Below the pieces are notes generated by a model. That model saw only the letters and a list, made by a program, of their open reading frames with translations. It was not told the origin of the DNA and did not search any database. A program made the translations under genes and the position numbers. 64,000 nt of DNA from Pseudomonas sp. RIT409 (GTDB taxonomy: Bacteria; Pseudomonadota; Gammaproteobacteria; Pseudomonadales; Pseudomonadaceae): assembly GCF_003052515.2 (NCBI RefSeq), contig NZ_QARE02000005.1, positions 124,001 to 188,000 of the forward strand, written 5' to 3'. Shown here piece after piece: positions 51,928 through 63,956 of the stretch; position 1 is the first letter of the stretch, and each line of letters begins with the position of its first letter.

Positions 51928-53976
51928 TTACTCCCGGTCGTTCTGGCCAATCACTTGAGGGGCAGGGACGTTCACCGGGTTGCCTTCCAGTGGCAGACGC
52001 AGGGTGAAACAGGTGCCTTGACCCAGGGTGGAGTGCACCTCCATCTGGCCCTTGTGATTGTTGGTGATAATGAAATATGAAACCGACAGGCCCAGCCCGG
52101 TCCCCTGGCCAACTTCCTTGGTCGTGAAGAAGGGTTCGAAGATGCGCTTACGCACGTTTTCCGGCATGCCGACGCCATTGTCTTCGACCTGAATCTCCGC
52201 CCAGGGCGGATTGAGCCGCGTGCGCAGAATGATCCGTCCCGGTTCGGTTTCGTTTTCCCGCTGATGGATCGCCTGGGCGGCGTTTTTCAACAGGTTGAGC
52301 AACACTTGTTCCAGTTCGTTCGCGGTGCCGGGAACGGGCCCGAGTGCCGGATCGAACTGACGAAGAATGTTTTGCCCTTTGAAGTCGAAACCGATCGTCA
52401 GGTCGAAGTCGTTGCTGGCAATTTCTACCGCCTGGTCAATCAACGCAGGGAGGTCGCAAGGGGCCATCTGCCGGTTGCTGCGTCGGCTGAAACTGAGCAT
52501 GTGGCTGACGATTTTCGCTGCCCGGCCCCCCGCCTGCTGAATACCGTCGAGCAATTGCGGGACTTCCCGCGCAGTGAGGTACTGGTTCACGGCGGCCAGT
52601 TCGACGCCGTCCTGCTCGGCTTGTTCCAGGTTCTTCGGTAGATCAGGGGACAGACGCCGTCGGATGTTTTGCACGTTGTGCATGATCGCGCCCAGCGGGT
52701 TATTGATCTCGTGGGCCATGCCAGCGGCAAGCCCACCCACCGAAAGCATCTTCTCGGACTGCACCATCATGTCCTCCAGCGACAGGCGCTGGGTAATGTC
52801 GTCAATGCGGATCACCACGCCGCGACCCGCCCCGCCGGTCAACGGATAGAACGTCAGTGCGAAATGGCGTGTGAGGTCGTCCTTGACCCAGGTGACGCGC
52901 TCGATCTTGGTCACGGTGTGCTTTTCGACGGTTTGCTTGATCTGCGGCAGAAATGCCTTCATCGGCGGGAAGGCCAGGAAGATGGGTTGGTTGAGTGCCT
53001 CGTCCAGCGGCGTGCCGGAGAGGGCACCTGCCTCCTGGTTCCACTGGGTCACGTACAACTGTTCGTCCAGCGCGATCAGGGCAGAGGGCATGGAGTCGAT
53101 GATGCTGTTCAGATAATTCTGGAAACCGGTGAGTTTCTTCTCGATTTTGCTGCGAACCTGGACTTCCAGCTCCAATTTACGGTTGGTGTGGCGGGTTTCT
53201 TCCGCCAGGCCCTGTGCCTGGTCATAGGCTTCCTGAGACTCGTCCCGCGCCCGCTTGAGCTGCTGCTCCCGCGCTTCCATTCGCGACAGCATGGTGTTGA
53301 AGGCTTCAGCCAGGGAACCGATTTCATCCTGATTGCCAGGGCCCGCGCGCAGTGCGTAATTTTCCTCGCGGGTGACCCGGCGAGACAGTTCTTCCAACTG
53401 GTAAATCGGTTCGGTGATAAAGCGGCGAATCTGCCGCGCCACGCCAGCCCACAGCAGGACGCTGAAAATCAGGATTCCCAGGCTGGCCGTCAGGGTGCCA
53501 GTGTAGAACGCTGCGGGCAGCTCACTGCTGGCCACCAATAACAGATGGCCGGGAGCCTGGCCCGGTTTGGGGATTGATATCAGCTGGGTGTTACGAAACT
53601 CGGTGATGCGCCAGCTTTCGATGTTGCGGTAATGCTCAGGCAGACGCAGCTTGTTGCCTTGCTGCACCTGCGCCAGTCGGTTGCCGTTGTTGTCGTAAAC
53701 GGCAGCGGCGCGCAGCGGACCGTAGTTCTTCAATTCGTTGAGCAGCGCTTGAGCATTGGTCGACGAAGCGAGTGCCTGTTCGGACAGCCCGGGATTACTG
53801 ATCAGCCGCCCAATGGTCTGCAGCGCCTGGGGCGCCATCGCTTCCTGGGAAATGTAATAAGCGGCACTGATGAACGTCAGATTGGCGACCAACAGAACGG
53901 TGGTCAGCAGAACCAGCAGGGCGGCCAGTAGCTTCTGGCCGACGGGCAGATTTTCAAGGCGCTGGCGCAATGGCAT
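51928..53976 (-). CDS. Orphan membrane sensor histidine kinase
   Basis: A 682-residue kinase: N-terminal helix (about 15-37), periplasmic sensor region (about 40-160), second helix (162-182), HAMP (183-240), coiled coil (240-285), PAS (about 290-395), then dimerisation domain with phospho-His422 in [15 protein letters not shown] and an ATPase domain with [15 protein letters not shown] and GTGLGLS. No response regulator is adjacent, so its partner is encoded elsewhere. From gene order it matches the P. aeruginosa kinase PA4398, which I recall being linked to swarming motility and biofilm; that link is from memory. Confidence 0.92.
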   Translation of the reverse strand: MPLRQRLENLPVGQKLLAALLVLLTTVLLVANLTFISAAYYISQEAMAPQALQTIGRLISNPGLSEQALASSTNAQALLNELKNYGPLRAAAVYDNNGNRLAQVQQGNKLRLPEHYRNIESWRITEFRNTQLISIPKPGQAPGHLLLVASSELPAAFYTGTLTASLGILIFSVLLWAGVARQIRRFITEPIYQLEELSRRVTREENYALRAGPGNQDEIGSLAEAFNTMLSRMEAREQQLKRARDESQEAYDQAQGLAEETRHTNRKLELEVQVRSKIEKKLTGFQNYLNSIIDSMPSALIALDEQLYVTQWNQEAGALSGTPLDEALNQPIFLAFPPMKAFLPQIKQTVEKHTVTKIERVTWVKDDLTRHFALTFYPLTGGAGRGVVIRIDDITQRLSLEDMMVQSEKMLSVGGLAAGMAHEINNPLGAIMHNVQNIRRRLSPDLPKNLEQAEQDGVELAAVNQYLTAREVPQLLDGIQQAGGRAAKIVSHMLSFSRRSNRQMAPCDLPALIDQAVEIASNDFDLTIGFDFKGQNILRQFDPALGPVPGTANELEQVLLNLLKNAAQAIHQRENETEPGRIILRTRLNPPWAEIQVEDNGVGMPENVRKRIFEPFFTTKEVGQGTGLGLSVSYFIITNNHKGQMEVHSTLGQGTCFTLRLPLEGNPVNVPAPQVIGQNDRE

Positions 53977-54121
53977 GGGGCAGGATCACTGACGAATGAG
54001 GAAGGGGCAGGTTAGCGCTGTTCGAGGCTGACGCAAACCCGCGATGTGAATGCCCGGACTCAATGAGCGGCGCAGTTGCAAGCCGCCCAGCGGGCGAACA
54101 CGCAGGGCCACGCGCCTCCGC

Positions 54122-55120
<999 letters not shown>

Positions 55121-55212
55121 TCAAGCGCTCGTTCACTGCCACTGCGCGCGGTCTGCCAAGGTAAAACCAACACGACATTGTCGGGCCCGCATGAACCGAA
55201 GAAAAGTCTCGT

Positions 55213-55218
55213 TATAAT
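55213..55218 (+). promoter_or_regulatory. -10 box upstream of yajQ
   Basis: A perfect TATAAT lies 76 bases before the yajQ start. No convincing -35 is found at 16-18 bases, so this is only a partial promoter call. Confidence 0.4.
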
Positions 55219-55293
55219 GACCCGGTTTTCAACCCGTCACGTCAGGCGCGCTCCCTGTGCATCGAGCCGCGCCGCATCAATTGGAGAAATGAC

Positions 55294-55779
55294 ATGCCCT
55301 CGTTCGACGTAGTGTCTGAACTGGATAAACACGAAGTCACGAATGCCGTCGACAACGCGATCAAGGAGCTGGACCGCCGTTACGACCTCAAAGGCAAAGG
55401 CAGCTTCGAATTCAAGGAAAAGGAACTGACCGTCAACCTCACCGCCGAAGCGGAATTCCAGCTCGAAGCGATGATCGAGATCCTCAAGATGGCGCTGATC
55501 AAGCGCAAGATCGACGTGCAATGCCTGGAAGTCAAAGACGCTTATCCCTCCGGCAAAGTGATGAAGCAGGAAGCCACCCTCAAGGAGGGCATCGACAAGG
55601 AGCTGGCAAAGAAGATCGTCGCCCACATCAAGGAAGCCAAGCTCAAGGTCCAGGCCGCGATTCAAGGCGAGCAGGTCCGCGTCACCGGCAAGAAGCGCGA
55701 TGATCTTCAGGAAGCCATCGCGGCCCTGCGTGGCCACAGCTTCGGCATGCCGCTTCAGTTCAACAACTTCCGCGACTGA
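55294..55779 (+). CDS. yajQ: YajQ-family nucleotide-binding protein
   Basis: A 161-residue UPF0234 protein made of two ferredoxin-like repeats. The sequence [20 protein letters not shown] at the start and [18 protein letters not shown] at the end are family hallmarks. YajQ proteins bind nucleotides; a Xanthomonas member binds cyclic di-GMP and works with a transcription factor, and that function is not established here. ATG follows GGAGAAATGAC-type context. mscS follows 130 bases downstream. Confidence 0.93.
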   Translation: MPSFDVVSELDKHEVTNAVDNAIKELDRRYDLKGKGSFEFKEKELTVNLTAEAEFQLEAMIEILKMALIKRKIDVQCLEVKDAYPSGKVMKQEATLKEGIDKELAKKIVAHIKEAKLKVQAAIQGEQVRVTGKKRDDLQEAIAALRGHSFGMPLQFNNFRD

Positions 55780-55909
55780 CCGTCCCTCGATTTGCCCCGA
55801 CGCGGAACCTGCCCGGTTTGTGCGCGTCGGAGTGCAGGTCCCTTGAAACGAAGAGCCTCGATGCAGGTGTCGTTTCAGTGTTTCGTTTCGCGACCGTAAG
55901 GAGTAATCA

Positions 55910-56770
55910 ATGGATCTGGATCTGAATGGCCAGGTGGATCATCTGGTCAAGGCTTCCCAAGCCTGGATTCCCATGGTCATGCAGTACGGCAGCCGCGTGC
56001 TGCTGGCCGTTGTCGTATTGCTGGTGGGCTGGTGGCTGATCAACAAGCTGACATCCAAGGTCGGGGCGCTGTTGGCGTTGCGCCACGTCGACCTGGCGTT
56101 GCAGGGGTTCATTTGCAGCCTGAGCAACATCATTCTCAAAATTCTGCTGATCGTCAGTGTCGCCTCGATGATCGGTGTGGAGACCACCTCGTTCGTCGCG
56201 GCGATTGGTGCCGCAGGTCTGGCCATTGGCCTGGCGCTGCAAGGCAGTCTGGCCAATTTTGCCGGCGGGGTGCTGATTCTGCTGTTCCGTCCGTTTCGCA
56301 TCGGTGACTGGATCGAGGCGCAGGGTGTCGCTGGCACCGTGGACAGCATCCAGATCTTCCACACCATCATCCGCACCGGCGACAACAAGACGGTCATCCT
56401 CCCCAACGGTAACCTCTCCAACGGCATCATCACCAACACGAACCGGCAGCCGACCCGCAAGATCACGTTCGACGTGGGCATCGATTACGACGCAGACCTC
56501 AAGCAGGCCCTGCAGGTGCTGATGGAAATGGCCGATGACCCCCGTGTCTTGCAGGACCCGGCGCCCCAGGCCGTGGTGGCGGCGTTGGGCGACAGTTCGA
56601 TCACCGTTTCGCTGCGAGTCTGGACCAAAACCGGTGATTTCGGTGAGGTGTCCAACCGGTTCAACGCGGAAATCCGCGACCGCCTGCGCGCCGCCAATAT
56701 CGACATTCCGTTCCCGCAGCGTGTCGTTCGCGTGGTGCAGGAGCAGCAGGAAACCGCGCTGCAGCGTTAA
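55910..56770 (+). CDS. mscS: Small-conductance mechanosensitive channel
   Basis: A 286-residue inner-membrane channel that opens under hypo-osmotic shock. Three N-terminal helices are visible (about 22-45, 60-85 and 92-125). The third has the Gly/Ala-packed pore pattern (AAIGAAGLAIGLALQGSLAN), followed by the beta domain (GDWIEAQGVAGTVDSIQ) and a cytoplasmic vestibule to the end. It closely resembles E. coli MscS in length and layout. The ATG follows AAGGAG. Confidence 0.94.
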   Translation: MDLDLNGQVDHLVKASQAWIPMVMQYGSRVLLAVVVLLVGWWLINKLTSKVGALLALRHVDLALQGFICSLSNIILKILLIVSVASMIGVETTSFVAAIGAAGLAIGLALQGSLANFAGGVLILLFRPFRIGDWIEAQGVAGTVDSIQIFHTIIRTGDNKTVILPNGNLSNGIITNTNRQPTRKITFDVGIDYDADLKQALQVLMEMADDPRVLQDPAPQAVVAALGDSSITVSLRVWTKTGDFGEVSNRFNAEIRDRLRAANIDIPFPQRVVRVVQEQQETALQR

Positions 56771-56798
56771 TCACTGACCTGATACGGACAATCTTGTA

Positions 56799-56839
56799 AC
56801 GCAAAAGCCCCGACTCGCGAGAGATCGGGGCTTTTGCGT
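56799..56839. terminator. Bidirectional terminator mscS / ampG
   Basis: A 15-bp perfect stem (56799-56813 with 56825-56839) containing AAAAGCCCC on one side and GGGGCTTTT on the other. It can end transcription in both directions between the convergent genes. Confidence 0.9.
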
Positions 56840-56881
56840 AAAGGGGCGGCGTCGGGACGTCTCTGAGGCTCTCCGCAGCCT

Positions 56882-58441
56882 TCAGGGTCGCTCGCTGGCG
56901 GGCTCCTCTACCGGTTTCTCGTCTTCGGACGGCTTTTCCTTGCGCAACTCCTGGCCCCAGTGCAGGGCGATCATGAACAGGGTCGGTACACCCATCAACG
57001 CAGTGATCAAGAAGAAGTTGTGGTAGCCCAGTTTTTCGACCATCACCCCCGAATAGCCACCGATCAGCCGGGGCAACAGCAGCATGATAGAGCTCAGGAG
57101 GGCGTATTGGGTGGCAGAAAACTTGAGGTTGGTCAGGCTCGACAGGTACGCCACGAACGCTGAAGTCGCCAGCCCGGAGCTGAAGTTGTCGAGCGAGATC
57201 GTAAGGATCAGCATCTTCAGGTTAGGGCCCATGTCGGCCAGCATCAGAAACAGCAGGTTAGTGGCAGCGGAGGTTGCGCCGCCGATGAACAGAATCGGCA
57301 GAATGCCGAAGCGCACGATCGCCAGGCCGCCGAAGGCCGCGCCGACCAGCGTCATGACCAGGCCGAAGATTTTGCTGACACTGGCGATCTGGTCCTTGGT
57401 GAAGCCCTGATCGATGTAGAACACGTTGGCCATCACCCCCATGACCGTGTCGGACATGCGGTAGGTGGCGATCAGGCCCAGGAGCAGAAAGGCCTGCCAG
57501 CGGTAGCGCAGGATGAAGTCGTTGATTGGCGTCAGCACCGGTGCCAGGCCGCGTCGGCCTATGGATGACAGGCAGGCCGCCGTGAGCAGGGTGTACAGGA
57601 TGGCGCGCAGGAACGCCCGATCTTCCATCAACAGGCTTTTCCAGGTGGCATCCTTGAACAGTACGCTGGCGAAGTCGGTATTGTAGAGCTGGGTGAACAT
57701 CGCGGGGACCGACACCAGCAGGATGATCAGAACGAACACCGACGCCAACTGGTGCGCAAAGCCGTAGCGCGCCGCCGACAGTTGCGTGCGCAAAGCGACG
57801 GCGGGTTCGCGCATGACCAGCGTGGTGATCAGCGCGGGCAGCATCAGCAGGCCGAAGATGACATACGTGCCGGTCCAGGCTGAGTGCTTGTAGGCGAAGC
57901 CGGATGAGCCGAAGCCTTCGGCGAAATACAAGGCGCCCGCTGTGGCGAGCAGGGCGGCCACGCGATAGCCCGCCATGTAGCTGGCGGCGAGGGTGGCTTG
58001 CTGGCTGTCCGAGGCGATCTCGAGGCGATAGGCGTCGATGGCGATATCCTGCGTCGCGGACGAAAACGCGACCACCACAGCGATCGCAATCAGCCAGGAC
58101 AAATGCTGCTGGGGGTCGCAAAAGCCCATGCCGATCAGGCCGAGCGTCACCAGGGTTTGCGAGAGCACCAGCCAGGAGCGGCGCCGACCCAGCTTGCCCA
58201 GCAATGGCAGCCGCCACTGATCGAGAAGAGGCGACCAGACCCATTTGAAAGCGTACGCCAGGCCGATCAAGCTGGCGTAGCCGATGGTCTCACGGGCAAC
58301 ACCCGCTTCCCTGAGCCAGACCGACAGCGTGGAAAACACGAGCATATAAGGCATGCCCGCGGCGAATCCGAGGAGCAGCAGCACGAACGTCGATGGGCTG
58401 GCATAAGCGGCGAGCGCGGCGCGCCAGGTTTTGCGGGGCAT
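56882..58441 (-). CDS. ampG: Muropeptide permease AmpG
   Basis: A 519-residue major-facilitator-type importer with about 12-14 helices. It brings GlcNAc-anhydroMurNAc-peptides from the periplasm into the cytoplasm for recycling, and controls AmpC beta-lactamase induction in Pseudomonas. The N-terminus FVLLLLGFAAGMPYMLVFST and the SLDNFSSGLATSAFVAYLSSL segment are typical. It ends with a charged tail (ELRKEKPSEDEKPVEEP). The P. aeruginosa protein is, as I recall, about 75 residues longer; here the C-terminus is shorter but all membrane segments seem present. Confidence 0.93.
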   Translation of the reverse strand: MPRKTWRAALAAYASPSTFVLLLLGFAAGMPYMLVFSTLSVWLREAGVARETIGYASLIGLAYAFKWVWSPLLDQWRLPLLGKLGRRRSWLVLSQTLVTLGLIGMGFCDPQQHLSWLIAIAVVVAFSSATQDIAIDAYRLEIASDSQQATLAASYMAGYRVAALLATAGALYFAEGFGSSGFAYKHSAWTGTYVIFGLLMLPALITTLVMREPAVALRTQLSAARYGFAHQLASVFVLIILLVSVPAMFTQLYNTDFASVLFKDATWKSLLMEDRAFLRAILYTLLTAACLSSIGRRGLAPVLTPINDFILRYRWQAFLLLGLIATYRMSDTVMGVMANVFYIDQGFTKDQIASVSKIFGLVMTLVGAAFGGLAIVRFGILPILFIGGATSAATNLLFLMLADMGPNLKMLILTISLDNFSSGLATSAFVAYLSSLTNLKFSATQYALLSSIMLLLPRLIGGYSGVMVEKLGYHNFFLITALMGVPTLFMIALHWGQELRKEKPSEDEKPVEEPASERP

Positions 58442-58483
58442 GGGCTGGAATCTGCCTCAGATTACATAAACAAAGCGCGCACT

Positions 58484-58852
58484 CTAACCGTTGTCCTCTG
58501 TCGGGCGCCAGCCATGACGCGCCATATCCACACGATTGTTACGGATGGTCACGCCTTCGGCGCGCAGGCGGGCGCGTTGCTCTTCGCCAGAAGCCGTTCC
58601 AGCCGGCAGGCTCAGCCGTCCGCCCGCGCCGATCACGCGATGCCAGGGCAGGTGGCTACCGTCGGGCAACTGGCTCAAGGTTCGGCCAACAAAACGTGCC
58701 GCTCGTCCTAAACCGGCCAATTCGGCCAACTGCCCGTAACTGACGACCTTGCCTTCGGGGATTTGATGCATGGTCAGATAAACCGCCGCGCGCCGGGCCT
58801 CTGCGGGCGGTTGTCCACTGGGGTCTTGCATCCATGAAATGTGTTCGCTCAC
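58484..58852 (-). CDS. Alkyltransferase-like (ATL) DNA-repair protein
   Basis: A 122-residue protein of the O6-methylguanine-DNA methyltransferase family in which the acceptor Cys of PCHRV is replaced by Trp (LPWHRVIGAGG). That substitution defines ATL proteins, which bind O6-alkylguanine without repairing it and hand the lesion to nucleotide excision repair. The helix-turn-helix GKVVSYGQLAELAGLGRAARFVG is intact. GTG at 58852 is preferred because AGGAA lies upstream; a GTG at 58894 would add 14 residues without a ribosome site. Confidence 0.9.
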   Translation of the reverse strand: MSEHISWMQDPSGQPPAEARRAAVYLTMHQIPEGKVVSYGQLAELAGLGRAARFVGRTLSQLPDGSHLPWHRVIGAGGRLSLPAGTASGEEQRARLRAEGVTIRNNRVDMARHGWRPTEDNG

Positions 58853-59013
58853 GCGTTCGTTCCTGTTTAAAGGACCCGCAATTCTGTTCGACACGGAACT
58901 GAAGAAACTTCCTACGGTCTTTGAATCCTGTGTCGGCGGTCCACGGATTGCCTCGATGTTGTCCCGAGGGATAATGCCCGATTTAACCGCCAGCCAGAGC
59001 CTTGTCGTCGCTT

Positions 59014-60021
59014 ATGTTGTCCAGAACCCTGTTGTGCATCGCTATCATCAGTGCCTCTACCCCCTTGCTCGCCGATACCGTCTGGTTGAAGAACGGTGAC
59101 AAACTGACGGGGACTATTAAGGTTTTCGACGGCGGGAAACTGCTGCTCAATACCAAGTATGCAGGCGATATTCCGCTGGACTGGAAAGAAGTCAAGACGC
59201 TGGAAAGTGACCAACACCTGCTGGTGAAACAGGATGCCTACACGAGCGAGATGTCCAAATCGCTGAAGGCGGCGGACGAAGGCAAGGTGACCCTGGCCAA
59301 CGGTGATGCGCCCAAGACGGTCGACCTGGCCAGCATCCAGCAGATCATGAAACCCAAGCCGGTGGTCACCGATCTGGTCTGGAAAGGCAACATCGATGCA
59401 GCGCTGGACTTCCAGCGGGCGGACACGGACACCGACGACTACAACCTGGCCTTCAAGACCTCTGCCAGCCATGGTCGTTGGCGGCACAACGCCAAAGGCG
59501 AGTTCAACCGCGAGACTCAGGACGACACGACCACCACCAACAACTGGAGCGCCGAGTACTCGCTGGATCGCTTCCTGACCGACAAGTTTTTCTGGGACGG
59601 CCGCATCACCTACAAGCATGACGGCATCGAGGACTTGCGTCGTCAACGCACCGTGGGTACCGGTCCGGGCTACCAGCTCTGGGATGACGAACTGGGCGCG
59701 TTCAAGATTGGCGCGCTGCTCAACCGCACGGACTTCGAATACTCCAATGGCGAGAAGGACAATTTCTACTCCGTGTCCGGGACATGGGATTACAACCGCT
59801 ACCTGATCGGCAAGAAGGTTGAATTCTTCACCAACGGCGAATTGGGCAAGCCTCTCAGCGGCGTGGCGGATTACAGCCTGGATACCGAGGTCGGGTTTCG
59901 CTACAAAGTCACCGAATGGGCCTCGCTCAACGTCAAGGCCGAAAAAGACATCATCACCGGCTCCGACAATGGCGATCTGAACAAGACGCGCTACACCGCC
60001 GGCTTTGGTGTGGCCTGGTAA
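59014..60021 (+). CDS. DUF481 (YdiY-type) outer-membrane beta-barrel protein
   Basis: A 335-residue secreted protein: signal peptide (about residues 1-21, cut near LLA-DT), an N-terminal small domain of about 70 residues (VWLKNGDKLTGTIKVFDGG, a short SH3-like module common ahead of DUF481), then a C-terminal barrel with alternating aromatic strands ending in RYTAGFGVAW. The terminal aromatic residue fits recognition by the BAM complex. Function is unknown. The ribosome site is weak, and TTG at 59002 in frame is an alternative start. Confidence 0.85.
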   Translation: MLSRTLLCIAIISASTPLLADTVWLKNGDKLTGTIKVFDGGKLLLNTKYAGDIPLDWKEVKTLESDQHLLVKQDAYTSEMSKSLKAADEGKVTLANGDAPKTVDLASIQQIMKPKPVVTDLVWKGNIDAALDFQRADTDTDDYNLAFKTSASHGRWRHNAKGEFNRETQDDTTTTNNWSAEYSLDRFLTDKFFWDGRITYKHDGIEDLRRQRTVGTGPGYQLWDDELGAFKIGALLNRTDFEYSNGEKDNFYSVSGTWDYNRYLIGKKVEFFTNGELGKPLSGVADYSLDTEVGFRYKVTEWASLNVKAEKDIITGSDNGDLNKTRYTAGFGVAW

Positions 60022-60239
60022 ACGCTTCCTTATTAAGACGCAGTGGCTGGCCTGCGCGCTCTCGCTTCCTTCCGGGACTGAGCCAGGTCAGCAGCGCTCG
60101 CTGAAAATGACGCGAATCTTGCGTCGAACCGTCACCTCCCTTCGATCTGGCACCCCTGGGTGATAACGATTATCGTGGTGGACCTCAGCCGCTTGAGGCT
60201 GGCCCACATTCGTCGTTTTACCTGCCTCAGGAGCCTCAC
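60022..60239 (+). promoter_or_regulatory. hugZ upstream region with Fur box
   Basis: This 218-base gap contains GATAACGATTATC at 60162-60174, a perfect 5-3-5 palindrome that matches the core of the Fur repressor site. It lies about 65 bases upstream of the HugZ-like gene. An iron-regulated promoter is thus likely here. I see no other feature in the gap. Confidence 0.65.
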
Positions 60240-60971
60240 ATGAGCGCCAAAGCCAACCGGCAAGCCCGAGAGTTGCTGCTCAAGGAATACCGTGGCGTGC
60301 TGTCGACCCATTCGAAGTCAATGCCCGGTTACCCGTTCGGCTCGGTGGTGCCGTATTGCCTGGACGATCAAGGCCGTCCATTGATCCTGATCAGCCGCAT
60401 CGCTCAGCACACGCATAACCTGCAACGCGACCCCAAGTGCTCGATGCTGGTGGGCGAACGTGAGGCTGAAGATATTCAAGCGGTGGGGCGGGTGACGGTG
60501 ATGGCTGAAGCGCAGAAGCTCAGCGATCAAGCCGCCATCGATGCCGCAGCCCAACGCTATTACCGCTACTTCCCGGAGTCAGAGAGCTACCACAGCGCCC
60601 ATGATTTTGACTTCTGGACGCTGCTCCCGGTGCGCTACCGCTATATTGGTGGTTTCGGGGCCATTCACTGGCTCGACGATATTGCCTTGCCCAATCCGTT
60701 CGCTGGTGGGGCCGAGATCGGTATGGTCGAGCACATGAACCAGGATCATGGAAAAGCCATCGCGCACTACGTCGAGCTGGCCGGTCTACCGCAGAGCGAA
60801 CCGGCGGCGCTGGTGGGCATCGACAGCGAAGGAATGCACTTGCGTATCGGCCAAAGCCTGCATTGGCTGGCCTTCCCCGAGCCTTGTAATACGCCGACAC
60901 AAGTGCGCCAGGCCTTGGTTCAACTGGCTCACGCCGAAAAATGGCCGACCGCTGAGGCGTCCGAAGCTTGA
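60240..60971 (+). CDS. HugZ-like haem-utilisation / pyridoxamine-oxidase-fold protein
   Basis: A 243-residue protein with an N-terminal split-barrel (pyridoxamine 5'-phosphate oxidase-like) domain (about 10-150) and a C-terminal DUF2470 domain (about 160-240, EIGMVEHMNQDHGKAIAHYV). This two-domain layout is that of HugZ, which binds or degrades haem in Helicobacter and related bacteria. The Fur box upstream independently links it to iron. Catalytic haem degradation is not proven for the Pseudomonas members. Confidence 0.85.
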   Translation: MSAKANRQARELLLKEYRGVLSTHSKSMPGYPFGSVVPYCLDDQGRPLILISRIAQHTHNLQRDPKCSMLVGEREAEDIQAVGRVTVMAEAQKLSDQAAIDAAAQRYYRYFPESESYHSAHDFDFWTLLPVRYRYIGGFGAIHWLDDIALPNPFAGGAEIGMVEHMNQDHGKAIAHYVELAGLPQSEPAALVGIDSEGMHLRIGQSLHWLAFPEPCNTPTQVRQALVQLAHAEKWPTAEASEA

Positions 60972-61036
60972 ATTAACGACTTTGCGACGTCACCTAGTGT
61001 CTACTGGAAGCCTTCTTCCCTAGAGGAAACTATTTG

Positions 61037-61543
61037 ATGCGCGCTTTTCTACTGCTTTTTTTGCTTTTTCCGGTGCTCGAGCTGTTCGTGCTGGTGAAAG
61101 TCGGGATGTCGATCGGCTTTCTGCCGACCTTCCTGCTGGTGGTGGCCGGGTCCATGCTCGGCTTTTTCATCATTCGTGTCGCCGGTCTGGCAACGGCCAT
61201 GAGCGCTCGCGAGAGCTTGGCGCGAGGGGAGTTGCCTGCCCAACAGATGATGGACGGTCTCATGATGACGGTGGGTGGCGGGCTGTTGGTCTTGCCGGGT
61301 TTCATCAGCGACGTGCTGGGCCTGATCTGTCTGATGCCGTTCACCCGTCGGCTGCTGGCCAACAAGGTGCGTCAGCGTGCCGAAGCTTCGGCCAGTCGCC
61401 AGCGGGCGTTCGCGGATGATCTGCGTTCGGCAGGGGCTACGCACTCGCCGCATGCAGGAGCGGGTCGCCCAGGGGCTCGCCAGCCGGAGGTTATCGAAGG
61501 CGAGGTGATCGAGGGCGAGTACGAGCCTGTCGACAAAAAGTGA
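61037..61543 (+). CDS. fxsA: FxsA-family membrane protein
   Basis: A 168-residue inner-membrane protein with two N-terminal helices (about 2-22 and 27-50) and another hydrophobic stretch near 80-105, then a hydrophilic tail with EVIEGEVIEGEYEPV repeats. FxsA overproduction reduces exclusion of phage T7 by the F plasmid in E. coli; its normal role is unknown. It lies directly upstream of groESL in both E. coli and Pseudomonas. The ATG follows AGAGGAAAC. Confidence 0.92.
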   Translation: MRAFLLLFLLFPVLELFVLVKVGMSIGFLPTFLLVVAGSMLGFFIIRVAGLATAMSARESLARGELPAQQMMDGLMMTVGGGLLVLPGFISDVLGLICLMPFTRRLLANKVRQRAEASASRQRAFADDLRSAGATHSPHAGAGRPGARQPEVIEGEVIEGEYEPVDKK

Positions 61544-61561
61544 ATCCTGCTTGTGTTTCGC

Positions 61562-61620
61562 GCGGCACCTTCGGGTGCCGTTTTCGTTTCAACGGCATGT
61601 GCCCGTTGAAAATTTTTTCT
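61562..61620 (+). terminator. Two consecutive terminators after fxsA
   Basis: The first is CGGCACC-TTCG-GGTGCCG followed by TTTTCG (61563-61585). The second is TTCAACGG paired with CCGTTGAA (61589-61610 region) followed by a T-run. Together they insulate the groESL promoter from fxsA transcription. Confidence 0.85.
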
Positions 61621-61629
61621 TCGCCCAGC

Positions 61630-61657
61630 CTTGTAATCATCTTGCCCGCCCCTATGT
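61630..61657 (+). promoter_or_regulatory. Candidate heat-shock (sigma-32) promoter of groESL
   Basis: CTTGTAA (61630-61636), 12 bases, then CCCCTATGT (61649-61657). This resembles the sigma-32 consensus CTTGAAA / CCCCATNT. It lies about 140 bases before groES. A housekeeping promoter could also exist. Confidence 0.55.
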
Positions 61658-61799
61658 ATGGGTCACCGTAAGGTTTCTGGCGCATTTCGCCAGACCGTAT
61701 TCCGCGGTTCGCTCGCGAGCCGCGCCCGGCAAGTCCGGAACGTTTTAGCCGCTCGGTGCCAACGCCGGACGTTCAAAAACCATAATTAGGAGATCGACA

Positions 61800-62093
61800 A
61801 TGAAGCTTCGTCCTCTGCATGACCGCGTCGTAATCCGTCGCAGTGAAGAAGAAACCAAGACTGCTGGCGGTATCGTGCTGCCTGGTTCGGCCGCCGAAAA
61901 ACCAAACCGTGGCGAAGTCATCGCCGTCGGCGCAGGTCGCGTCCTGGACAACGGCGAAGTACGTGCGCTGGCCGTGAAAGTGGGTGACAAAGTGGTATTC
62001 GGCCCTTACTCCGGCAGCAACACCGTGAAAGTGGATGGCGAAGACCTGCTGGTGATGAGCGAGAACGAAATCCTCGCCGTCGTTGAAGGCTGA
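61800..62093 (+). CDS. groES: Co-chaperonin GroES
   Basis: A 97-residue subunit of the heptameric lid of the chaperonin. The start [20 protein letters not shown], the mobile loop [16 protein letters not shown] and the end [10 protein letters not shown] are all typical. The ATG follows TTAGGAGATCGACA. groEL follows 53 bases downstream in the same unit. Confidence 0.98.
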   Translation: MKLRPLHDRVVIRRSEEETKTAGGIVLPGSAAEKPNRGEVIAVGAGRVLDNGEVRALAVKVGDKVVFGPYSGSNTVKVDGEDLLVMSENEILAVVEG

Positions 62094-62134
62094 GTCGGTA
62101 CCTCCCGCATTTCCCGTTACTACACAGTATTTAA

Positions 62135-63793
<1,659 letters not shown>

Positions 63794-63815
63794 TTCAGCC
63801 TGACCCTGATGCACG

Positions 63816-63845
63816 AAAAACCCCGCTTCGGCGGGGTTTTTTTAT
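63816..63845 (+). terminator. Intrinsic terminator after groEL
   Basis: An AAAAACCCCGC/GCGGGGTTTTT stem around a TTCG loop with a T7 run, 22 bases after the groEL stop. Confidence 0.95.
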
Positions 63846-63924
63846 GGGTGGCGATTTTTTTAAAAGGGGGGAGTCGGATCTTAGCCTGGTTTGGGATCGC
63901 CCCAGTGATGCCCTTTCGGCGCAT

Positions 63925-63956
63925 CGCGGGCAAGCGCGCTCCTACATCTGTTGCAA
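63925..63956. repeat. Single REP sequence near window end
   Basis: One REP copy (ATCGCGGGCAAGCGCGCTCCTAC) without a partner inside the window on either side. It may be solitary, or its partner may lie farther off and be lost. Bases 63846-64000 contain no recognisable gene. Confidence 0.8.
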
